This document shows positions 1 through 6,635 of a stretch of 11,978 nt of DNA, piece after piece. Position 1 is the first letter of the stretch; each line of letters opens with the position of its first letter. Origin of the DNA: JAQBDA01 sp041301185 (GTDB taxonomy: Bacteria > Chloroflexota > Anaerolineae > Anaerolineales > UBA4823). The stretch covers positions 1-11,978 of the forward strand of contig JBFYSV010000256.1 in the NCBI GenBank assembly GCA_041301185.1, given 5' to 3'. Both the position numbers and the translations under genes were made by a program. The notes below the pieces were generated by a model. It was not told the DNA's origin. It saw only the letters and a list, made by a program, of their open reading frames with translations, and searched no databases.

Positions 1-52
1 GCCAAGTGCGTAAGTCCAAAATATATTTGAGATAATCTGCTATGATTACCTC

Positions 53-62
53 GGGAGGAGGT
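53..62 (+). promoter_or_regulatory. Strong Shine-Dalgarno that sets the SCP2 gene start
   Basis: The purine run GGGAGGAGGT ends 6 nt before the ATG at 69. This is near-ideal spacing, so 69 is preferred over the in-frame ATG at 42, which would place this ribosome binding site inside the coding region. Confidence 0.85.
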
Positions 63-68
63 AGCTTA

Positions 69-473
69 ATGGCAAAATTCCCGGAACAAACCTGGCTTCA
101 GGCATTGATGGATAAGCTCAATACGGATGAAAAATATGCTCAGGTAGCGAAAAACTGGGAAGGCGATATGCTCTTCCAGATAGCGCCAGGGGGAAGCCTC
201 ACTCAACCGGTTGCCTTTTATCTCGATTTGTGGCATGGTAAATGTAGAGAGGCGTTCGTGGTTGATGAACAATTAACCAAAAAACCGGTCTTCACGCTCA
301 TAGCGTCTTATGACAATTATGCCAGGTTACTTCAAGGTGAGATAGAACCTATGCAGGCTCTGCTCACTCGGAAAATTGCCGTGCAAGGGAATATGGCAGT
401 GTTGATGCGGAGCGTGCCAACCGTGTTGGATTTTGTGCGCTGCTGCCGAGAAGTCACTGACAGTTACCTGTAA
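69..473 (+). CDS. SCP2 sterol-binding domain protein (small lipid-binding protein)
   Basis: This is a 134-aa single-domain protein of the SCP2 (sterol carrier protein 2) family, which forms a hydrophobic pocket for lipids or acyl chains. Visible family features are a W-E-G-D-M-L-F strand at residues 30-36 and the C-terminal half, with FTLIAS (75-80), LLQGEIEP (87-94) and IAVQGNMAVLMR (103-114). These match the usual pattern of a strand, a helix with a G-[DE]-x-[DE]-P turn, and a strand ending in G-[ND]. There is no signal peptide or membrane segment, so it is probably cytosolic. The ATG at 69 is chosen because of the strong upstream Shine-Dalgarno; the ATG at 42 would add nine unlikely residues. 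It lies 171 bp ahead of the next gene, with a hairpin between, so it may be its own transcript or the end of an upstream operon. The ligand cannot be told from sequence. Confidence 0.8.
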   Translation: MAKFPEQTWLQALMDKLNTDEKYAQVAKNWEGDMLFQIAPGGSLTQPVAFYLDLWHGKCREAFVVDEQLTKKPVFTLIASYDNYARLLQGEIEPMQALLTRKIAVQGNMAVLMRSVPTVLDFVRCCREVTDSYL

Positions 474-522
474 TTCCAGGTTCTCCTTCTGGAAGATTAG
501 CTCAGATTATCAAGTAAGTGTA

Positions 523-564
523 ATGAGGTGTTTTCGAGCAGCAATGCTGCTGGTAACACCTCAT
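523..564 (+). terminator. Two-tier hairpin after the SCP2 gene (possible terminator or regulatory RNA element)
   Basis: Outer arms ATGAGGTGTT (523-532) and AACACCTCAT (555-564) are perfect 10-bp complements. Inside them, AGCAGC (537-542) and GCTGCT (546-551) form a second perfect 6-bp stem around an AAT loop. The two stems are separated by an internal loop of TTCG on one side and GGT on the other. No U-tract follows, so a classical intrinsic terminator is not shown. It could be a 3' stabilising hairpin, a U-less terminator or a dispersed palindromic repeat. Confidence 0.5.
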
Positions 565-595
565 AATGCGTTTGGTAGATTGCTTAGATAGTGCT

Positions 596-607
596 CATCA
601 TTTGATG
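596..607. promoter_or_regulatory. Short dyad CATCA-TT-TGATG upstream of the TPR/LCP genes
   Basis: Perfect 5-bp half sites are separated by TT and lie 37 bp before the ATG at 645. The position fits an operator or a promoter-proximal element, but a 10-bp match of this kind can occur by chance. I see no convincing -35/-10 pair around it. Confidence 0.2.
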
Positions 608-644
608 GAACCTGGTAAGGTAAAATAACGTCCTGGTATTTGTA

Positions 645-1934
645 ATGAGCAAATTGGGACAAAAAAATCCAAAGTCGAGAACCATCCGAAACACCCCGAT
701 CCTTATATGGGCTGCATGGTTAGGATTTGCCATGCTTACAATGCTAACCCTGGCTATGCTGGGTGCAGTTGGTGGGTATCAGGCTGCCCAGAATGACTGG
801 CAGCGTACGCAGGTGGCGGGTCAGGTCTTTTCACTTGCGGAGCAATATGCGTTAGGGCTTCAAGATGTGCAACAGGGAAGATACGACCTTGCCCAGCAAA
901 GGTTTGAATATATTCTTGGTAGTGACCCTAGCTTTCCTGGAGCTGCAGAGAGCCTGGCGCAGGTGATTCAAATCCAGTCTGCCACGGCAACACCAACCGC
1001 GATTCCAGCAACACAGACACCTACCCCAACCCGCGATCTACGGCCAGTGGACACGTTGTTCTCCTCGATCCAGGCTCTTTATGCGCAGGGCGATTGGGAA
1101 GGTTCGGTGAATGCTATCCTTGCCTTGCGCCAGGCGGATTCCCTTTACCGTGCTGCCGAGGTGGATGGAATTCTTTATCGATCACTACGAAACCGCGGTT
1201 TGCTCAAGATCAGGGAGGCTGGTAACCTGGAAGGCGGCATTTACGACCTGACTCTGGCAGAACGGATTGGTCCGCTGGATGTGGAAGCTATCACCCAACG
1301 CGACCTGGCGCGGTACTATATGATGGGTTCGAGTTTTTGGGAGGTATATCCTGAGCAGGCTGTCTACTATTTCGGCCTGGTAGCATCAGCCTTTCCATCC
1401 ATGCGTGATGCTACCGGGTGGACGGCAGCGGCGCGCTACCGGGCAGCCCTGATCCAGTTTGCCGACCAGCTTGCCAGCGGCGGCGATTGGTGCAGCGCTC
1501 AATCACAGTATGAACTGGCTTTATCCTACACAAACGAGGCGGCTTTGCAAGCCACTGTGGAATATGCCGCATATCAATGCAATCCCCCCACAGATACCCC
1601 GCTACCTGAAACAGAAACTCCAACACTAACAACGACCCTTACCGCAACCCTGGTGGATCTCCTCTCGCCGACCCCCTCTCCAACGACTCCGGCAACTGCA
1701 ACCGGGTTTCCAACAGCGACTGTCGGCATCACTCTATCCCCCACCGCCCAACCAACCATAATTCCAACCGCGGAGAGTTCTCCGACCACGGCTCCGACTG
1801 AAACGCCTGCCCCCACCCAGGAACTATCGCTAACGCCAACGCCATCGCTGATTCCCACTGAGACAGTTGGCGAAACCGATCTTCCCACCCAAACAGCTAC
1901 CCCTGAGCCGGGGACCGGTTCTTCGAGACCATAG
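645..1934 (+). CDS. Membrane-anchored TPR-like protein with Thr/Pro-rich tail
   Basis: This 429-aa protein has a basic N-terminus (residues 1-17), one transmembrane helix at about 19-45, then helical repeat material that is probably outside the cell. Residues 62-106 read as a tetratricopeptide-like helical hairpin (LAEQYALGLQDVQQGRYDLA, then the FEYILGSDP region). A short Thr/Pro linker (113-130) leads to a second helical block (135-310), and a long Thr/Pro/Ser low-complexity tail (313-426) follows. C283 and C312 flank the end of the helical block and could pair. The N-terminus looks like a signal anchor, not a cleaved signal peptide. No strong Shine-Dalgarno precedes the ATG; an AAGG lies about 25 nt upstream. 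The LCP gene starts 3 bp after the stop, so a shared job at the cell envelope is likely, perhaps as a scaffold. I do not recognise a specific named family. Confidence 0.7.
   Translation: MSKLGQKNPKSRTIRNTPILIWAAWLGFAMLTMLTLAMLGAVGGYQAAQNDWQRTQVAGQVFSLAEQYALGLQDVQQGRYDLAQQRFEYILGSDPSFPGAAESLAQVIQIQSATATPTAIPATQTPTPTRDLRPVDTLFSSIQALYAQGDWEGSVNAILALRQADSLYRAAEVDGILYRSLRNRGLLKIREAGNLEGGIYDLTLAERIGPLDVEAITQRDLARYYMMGSSFWEVYPEQAVYYFGLVASAFPSMRDATGWTAAARYRAALIQFADQLASGGDWCSAQSQYELALSYTNEAALQATVEYAAYQCNPPTDTPLPETETPTLTTTLTATLVDLLSPTPSPTTPATATGFPTATVGITLSPTAQPTIIPTAESSPTTAPTETPAPTQELSLTPTPSLIPTETVGETDLPTQTATPEPGTGSSRP
1581..1922 (+). repeat. Thr/Pro-rich low-complexity coding region
   Basis: This stretch encodes residues 313-426 of the TPR-like protein, dominated by T-P, P-T and T-x-T-P units (for example SPTPSPTTPATAT). 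The units are irregular at DNA level, so this is compositional low complexity, not an exact tandem repeat. Such tails are usually extended and can be glycosylation targets or wall-spanning spacers; which applies here is not shown. Confidence 0.7.
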
Positions 1935-1937
1935 CCA

Positions 1938-3374
1938 ATGTTTAAGCGAGCCATCCAACAATTACCAGACCCGCGTGGATTCCGATCCTGTTTAATCTGG
2001 GCTGGAAGCATGTTCTTGATTGTAGTGGTTGCGTTATTTATTGGTTTGCTGGCTTTTGGCATCACCCACAGGCTTACAATGTTTTCTAAAGTGCCAGTTG
2101 ATGGGAGCAAGCCTCAACTGGCAGGAAGTCAGGGGACTCCACAAGCAAATGAAATATCGGGTGTAACGACCTCCAGGGTAGGAATACCGGAAGTCGAGCC
2201 CAACCTCGTTCCTTGGGATGGAGTTGGACGGGTAACCATTCTTCTCCTCGGTCTGGATTACAGGGATTGGGAATCTCAGAACGAACATTCACGCAGCGAT
2301 ACAATGATCCTATTAACCCTGGATCCGCTGTCCCGGACGGCAGGAATTCTCTCCGTGCCGCGCGATCTTTGGGTGGCAATCCCCGGCTTCAAGCATGGCA
2401 AGATCAACACTGCTTATTACCTGGGAGATGCTTACAATCTACCGGGCGGGGGTCCCGGGCTGGCGGTTAAGACCGTAGAGCAATTTTTGGGCGTGCCAAT
2501 AAATTACTACGCTCAGATTGATTTTGGCGCATTCGTAAGCTTTATCGATGAGATTGGAGGGGTAAAAATTGATGTTCCTGAAGCGATCACAATTGACCTG
2601 CTTGGTTCCGGATCGGCTACAAAGAAAACACTGCAACCTGGTGTTCAGGTCTTGCCGGGTGAATGGGCTTTAGCTTATGCCCGGGCTCGGTATACGCAGG
2701 GAGGGGATTTTGACCGAGCTCGCCGGCAGCAGCAGGTGATTTTTGGCATCAGGGACCGGATATTAAGTGCAGACATGTTGCCGACCTTGATTAGCAAAGC
2801 TGGGGTCCTGTACCAGCAACTGTCAGCTGGGATACACACTAATTTATCATTGGATGCAGCCACCCAATTGGCTGTTCTTGCCAGCCAAATCCCAAAGGAA
2901 AATATCCGCCAGGGAGTCATTGACAACTCCACAGTTTTGTTTGGGGAATCCCCCGACAATTTAAGCATCTTAATCCCATTAATTGATAAAATACATTTGC
3001 TGAGGGATGAGATTTTTTCAACGAGTGGCGCCTTGGGTCCACTGGCACCTGGCAATGCTATAGAACAGATGGTTGCTGAGGAAGCACGCGTTTCTGTGCG
3101 TAACGGAACCTCCCAGCCTGATCTTGCTCAACGTAGTGCAGATTATCTGCGTTCTCAGGGAGTAAACGTGGTTGAGGTGAGCGAATCGGCACAAGGTGTT
3201 TCATTGACTGTGGTAGAAGACTATGCCGGCAAGCCGCACACGTTGCGGTATCTCGTTGATCTGATGGGTATCAATCCGAACGGCATCAAAGCATACGATG
3301 ACTCTGATAACTCAGTAGATATCGTCCTTGTCCTGGGCAATGACTGGCTGAATAGTTTTTCAACAGCGCCATAA
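1938..3374 (+). CDS. LytR-CpsA-Psr (LCP) family protein with C-terminal LytR_C domain
   Basis: LCP enzymes sit on the outer face of the membrane and transfer polyprenyl-linked glycopolymers to peptidoglycan or other acceptors. This 478-aa protein has a short cytosolic N-terminus and a transmembrane helix at about 17-42. The LCP domain (about 96-275) carries the hallmarks SRSDT (118-122), SVPRD (139-143), KIN-x-AY (155-160), GGGPGLA (170-176), YAQIDF (191-196) and ARARY (248-252), then D257, D259 and RARRQQQ (260-266). The conserved Arg and Asp residues for pyrophosphate/Mg binding are all present, so it should be active. A LytR_C domain follows at about 384-467 (VSVRNGT, then the LRSQGVNV segment). 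The gene begins 3 bp after the TPR-like gene, suggesting translational coupling. The glycopolymer substrate is unknown, and the family is sometimes mislabelled as a transcription regulator. Confidence 0.92.
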   Translation: MFKRAIQQLPDPRGFRSCLIWAGSMFLIVVVALFIGLLAFGITHRLTMFSKVPVDGSKPQLAGSQGTPQANEISGVTTSRVGIPEVEPNLVPWDGVGRVTILLLGLDYRDWESQNEHSRSDTMILLTLDPLSRTAGILSVPRDLWVAIPGFKHGKINTAYYLGDAYNLPGGGPGLAVKTVEQFLGVPINYYAQIDFGAFVSFIDEIGGVKIDVPEAITIDLLGSGSATKKTLQPGVQVLPGEWALAYARARYTQGGDFDRARRQQQVIFGIRDRILSADMLPTLISKAGVLYQQLSAGIHTNLSLDAATQLAVLASQIPKENIRQGVIDNSTVLFGESPDNLSILIPLIDKIHLLRDEIFSTSGALGPLAPGNAIEQMVAEEARVSVRNGTSQPDLAQRSADYLRSQGVNVVEVSESAQGVSLTVVEDYAGKPHTLRYLVDLMGINPNGIKAYDDSDNSVDIVLVLGNDWLNSFSTAP

Positions 3375-3390
3375 AATACACCGTTCTTCC

Positions 3391-3398
3391 GGAGGTGG
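3391..3398 (+). promoter_or_regulatory. Shine-Dalgarno for the ribokinase GTG start
   Basis: GGAGGTGG ends 3 nt before the GTG at 3402, with the core GGAGG seven or so bases away. It supports the GTG as the true start, since the first ATG in frame would remove the first strand of the fold. Confidence 0.75.
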
Positions 3399-3401
3399 TG
3401 G

Positions 3402-4307
3402 GTGGCTAACCATATTGTGGTTGTGGGAAGTTTGAACATGGATCTGGTGGTGCGAACACAACGCCATCCACAAATTGGTGAAACCGTGATTGGTTACGAT
3501 TTCCGCACCTATCCAGGCGGAAAAGGTGCCAATCAGGCGGTAGCTGCAGCAAGATTGGGGGGCAGGGTGAAGATGATCGGGAGGGTTGGGGGTGACCAGT
3601 TTGGGAATGAATTGCTCCAAACGGTGACAAATGCAGGTGTGGATACGGCTTATGTTATGGAGGACAAGCAAGCTCCCTCTGGTGTGGCGTTTATCACGGT
3701 CGATGACCTGGGGAAAAATACGATCGTTGTTGCATCCGGTGCAAATGCCCGATTATCCCCTGATGATATTGCCTCAGCAGAAGAAACATTTATGGGTGCA
3801 TCTGTCCTTTTACTGCAATTAGAATGTCCATTGGTGGCCGTCGAGTACGCGATCCATCTCGCTCGCAAGCATCATTTGCAGATTGTTCTGAACCCCGCCC
3901 CTGCCCAGCTTCTGGATGCCGAGTTGCTTGGACAGGTTGACTACCTTATACCCAATCAAACTGAGTTAGCTTTGCTCTCCGGGCAGGAAACGCCAGAAGT
4001 CGCAATCGAGGTGCTGGGTGGATTAGGTGTGAAGAAAATTGTGGTCACCCTAGGCGATCAGGGTGTCCTGGTGGTGGAGGGAGACCGGTTCGAGAAAATA
4101 ACGGCTTATAAAGTTCCCGTGGTAGATACGACTGCGGCTGGGGACGCTTTTGCAGGGGCTTTTGCCGTTGCCCTCACCGAAGGATTGTCAATCTGGAAAG
4201 CTGCCCGCTGGGGAAATGCAGCAGGAGCAATGACGGTCATGCGCGCTGGGGCACAACCCTCATTACCAATGCGCGACGAATTTCATCGATTCCTTTCACA
4301 AACTTGA
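3402..4307 (+). CDS. rbsK: Ribokinase (PfkB family carbohydrate kinase)
   Basis: Ribokinase phosphorylates D-ribose at O5 with ATP, feeding the pentose phosphate pathway and nucleotide synthesis. The protein is 301 aa, the usual ribokinase length. It opens with HIVVVGSLNMD, where D14 fits the sugar-binding Asp. PfkB signature 1 is at 38-54 (PGGKGANQ then AVAAARLGG), the NxxE motif is N185-E188, and signature 2 is DTTAAGDAF (242-250) with D248 as catalytic base and the AAG anion hole. The GTG start is supported by a good Shine-Dalgarno. It sits 27 bp after the LCP gene on the same strand, so it may share that transcript, although no functional link is evident. Its stop codon is 6 bp from the convergent methylase-like gene. 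A related PfkB sugar or nucleoside kinase cannot be fully excluded, but the motif set is most like RbsK. Confidence 0.88.
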   Translation: MANHIVVVGSLNMDLVVRTQRHPQIGETVIGYDFRTYPGGKGANQAVAAARLGGRVKMIGRVGGDQFGNELLQTVTNAGVDTAYVMEDKQAPSGVAFITVDDLGKNTIVVASGANARLSPDDIASAEETFMGASVLLLQLECPLVAVEYAIHLARKHHLQIVLNPAPAQLLDAELLGQVDYLIPNQTELALLSGQETPEVAIEVLGGLGVKKIVVTLGDQGVLVVEGDRFEKITAYKVPVVDTTAAGDAFAGAFAVALTEGLSIWKAARWGNAAGAMTVMRAGAQPSLPMRDEFHRFLSQT

Positions 4308-4313
4308 ATTTAA

Positions 4314-6602
4314 TCAAAGCAGCCGCATTTGCGTGGAAATATCCTGGAGCGGGTCAACCGTAAATTGGTGATCAAAATTCTCCCGACTGAGCAGAGGGTT
4401 ATCCAGCAAGCGATAGACATGCCGGTATTTCAAGAACCTCCATCCGCGCGTAATCTCCTGGCTGAGTAGAGTATTGCGTTTTTGTTTAAACAAAGCAATA
4501 TTTGCCCGGCTGGCCGGGATAACCAGGATTGATTTCCCTGCCGGGTAAGGGTTGGAATGAATAATATCACCAATAATTGCTGTTGTGATGATATAAAATA
4601 CTAAGGCTGCCTCCCCGTTTTCGTCTTGCCAAACAAGTGGTTGGCTTGCCTGGGTTAAAAATCCCAGCCTCTCGGCAATCTTCATTAGCGCAGCCTGTAT
4701 CGATGCAATATTTTCCCTGCGTTTCTGGAGGTTGTCCTCCGGGCGCAGGTACCACTGGTCTGATCCGTCTGGCTTTTGCTCTGCATAAGAGCTAATGCAC
4801 ATATGTACGAGCTCACTGGATGGGGTCAGGAGACCTGGAAATGCTGCGCATATAGCTCGGTCGATATCGATTTGCCCGCTTGCGGGATTTTGTTGCAGGT
4901 AGCGAAGGACCTCTATCTCGATCCGATCTGCAAGCGGCTTGATCGTGCTGGTTCTGACTTTCTCCGTATCTCGTACCCACCACTGTCCTACTTCTAATGA
5001 CTTTTCACTCCCACCCAGTCGTAAAAAACCGTTCCGGTATGTGAATGCATTTTCATAAATACCCGCCACCTCCGCCTGGATTTCCATTGGTTTCAATGGT
5101 TGGTCCATATCAGTTGTCAATTCCAGGTTGAAGTGTGTCTCTTCTGCGAGGGCTATCAACCCCGCGCAGCTTGTCTGAAGAAAACCGGCAGGCTCTGCTC
5201 TTTCCTGAATGTGCTGTAGTGTTGAACGGGCAGCAACTGCCCACATCTCCTGCCGGGAAAATCGTTTTATTGCTGTTTGGGGTGAGCGTTTTTGCCAGGT
5301 TAGTTGGGCTTGGGCGCTCTCTGCCCGCAATGCATACTCACTGAGGCTGAACCCTGCCAGCTCTGCTGCAATCAGCGAAGCAGACAGGAAACCCGGCTCT
5401 GCTTCAGTTATCAATCCCAAGATGGGTTGGTCATCTCCGAGAATGCTATTAAGGTTTTCAAACATGGCATGCAGGGCAGCGCTATGCCAATTCCAGTCAT
5501 AACGGCGCCTGCGGAGCACGCCCTTAAACGGTCGAACTGCTTCTTTTCCCCACAACCAGCCTGCCCAAAGTGCTGAGAGTGTCCAAAAAGCCTGGTTAGG
5601 GCGTGGGATAATATTCATCACAGCTCGAATATCCAGAGTCTTCAATGGTTGAATCAGATCTTTGAGCCGGCCTTCGTAAATCGAGATACCACCTTGTGGT
5701 GCTGGCTGGTCAGGCCAGATTGTCACCGGGATTGGCGACGAGAATTTCATATCCCAATCTTGTTTGTATTCAAGGATCGAGTTTTCTAAGGCCATCCAGA
5801 TATTATTTTCGAAGAATTTTGGCGACAATGCCAGCGTGCGCGGTCTTGCCCTACCCGGAGGATAAGTCCACAGGGAATTCCCATAATCAGCAATATCCAG
5901 CAACATCAACTCGAGAGAGCGTCGCTGGATTGGAGGAAGGGACAGGCTATCCAACCGGTTTATCAGAGTGAACAATGCGTACACCGCCCTCGGAAGGTAG
6001 GTCTCCAGAGCTTCTTCTACATAATGCCGGTCAGGATCATCCGGTGAAGCGACGCGTTCTAGGGCTCGCGAGCGGTGCAACCTGTCTGCATCAAATTGAG
6101 CTGCCCGGGTGAGATCCTGTTCGTCGGTGGGGTGATAATCTTTTTCTCCACAATACTGGCAGTTATAAACTTTGGATACTGGACTGCGCGTTTCGCGTTC
6201 CCAGATAAATGCCTGGGCCTCAACTTCTCTCCCGCAATTTTCACATTGGGTTAAATACAACCCGCGGATATGAGGTTCCAAGCGTTCCTGACCCCTACGA
6301 GTGGCTGCAAAGTCTGCCAGGATCGCACCCATTTCATCACCCCCTGGGGGATTGGCAGATATTTCTAATAGAAATCGAGTCACAGGGTTGTTTGCTGTGA
6401 CAATTACCTGGTAGCCTGCCCTTGCGGCTTCGATCGTCAGCCTGGGTTGTGCTCCGAAGGGATCCAACACTAACCCACCGTCTGGCAACAGGGATTTCAG
6501 CCAGGCCGTAACTACCCCGTGCGGAGCCAGCGGTAAGAAGCGAGCCAGAGGTCCAGGGTGCGTTGGAAGCAGACCGGGAATATATGCAGTTGGCTTGACC
6601 AT
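4314..6602 (-). CDS. Degenerate DNA methyltransferase-like protein with zinc-ribbon insert (function unknown)
   Basis: This 762-aa protein starts like a DNA N4/N6 amino-methyltransferase: VLDPFGA at residues 45-51 sits where motif I (DPFxGxG) should be, followed by ANNP (70-73) in place of motif II (DxNP). A Cys4 zinc-ribbon-like insert follows (C120, C123, C148, C151). Residues 328-346, with IIPRPNQAF at 331-339 and then SALW, occupy the place of the catalytic DPPY block. In all three motifs the key residues are replaced: the two motif I glycines by A51 and P53, the motif II acid by A70, and DPPY by PRPN. Residues about 555-620 look like a winged-helix segment. The rest, including ILVIPASRAN (692-701) and WRFLKYRH (721-728), is unassigned. 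It is the last gene of a five-gene run, 33 bp after pyruvate kinase. The likely class is a pseudo-methyltransferase, perhaps nucleic-acid binding; a divergent active enzyme is less likely. Confidence 0.65.
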   Translation of the reverse strand: MVKPTAYIPGLLPTHPGPLARFLPLAPHGVVTAWLKSLLPDGGLVLDPFGAQPRLTIEAARAGYQVIVTANNPVTRFLLEISANPPGGDEMGAILADFAATRRGQERLEPHIRGLYLTQCENCGREVEAQAFIWERETRSPVSKVYNCQYCGEKDYHPTDEQDLTRAAQFDADRLHRSRALERVASPDDPDRHYVEEALETYLPRAVYALFTLINRLDSLSLPPIQRRSLELMLLDIADYGNSLWTYPPGRARPRTLALSPKFFENNIWMALENSILEYKQDWDMKFSSPIPVTIWPDQPAPQGGISIYEGRLKDLIQPLKTLDIRAVMNIIPRPNQAFWTLSALWAGWLWGKEAVRPFKGVLRRRRYDWNWHSAALHAMFENLNSILGDDQPILGLITEAEPGFLSASLIAAELAGFSLSEYALRAESAQAQLTWQKRSPQTAIKRFSRQEMWAVAARSTLQHIQERAEPAGFLQTSCAGLIALAEETHFNLELTTDMDQPLKPMEIQAEVAGIYENAFTYRNGFLRLGGSEKSLEVGQWWVRDTEKVRTSTIKPLADRIEIEVLRYLQQNPASGQIDIDRAICAAFPGLLTPSSELVHMCISSYAEQKPDGSDQWYLRPEDNLQKRRENIASIQAALMKIAERLGFLTQASQPLVWQDENGEAALVFYIITTAIIGDIIHSNPYPAGKSILVIPASRANIALFKQKRNTLLSQEITRGWRFLKYRHVYRLLDNPLLSRENFDHQFTVDPLQDISTQMRLL

Positions 6603-6635
6603 AGCTATACGTTGAGGGAAAGCCTAAAGAAGGTT

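Noticed and set aside
1574..2110. A 178-codon antisense open frame rich in Val, Gly and Ser opposite the Thr/Pro-tail coding region.
   Set aside because: It is the complement of the low-complexity Thr/Pro codons and crosses into the well-supported LCP gene. It has no family motif or ribosome binding site, so it is a compositional artefact.
4314..6602. Idea that the methylase-like gene is part of a restriction-modification or phage-defence island.
   Set aside because: No restriction subunit, helicase, nuclease, toxin or mobile gene is next to it. Its neighbours are housekeeping metabolic genes, and its catalytic motifs appear lost.
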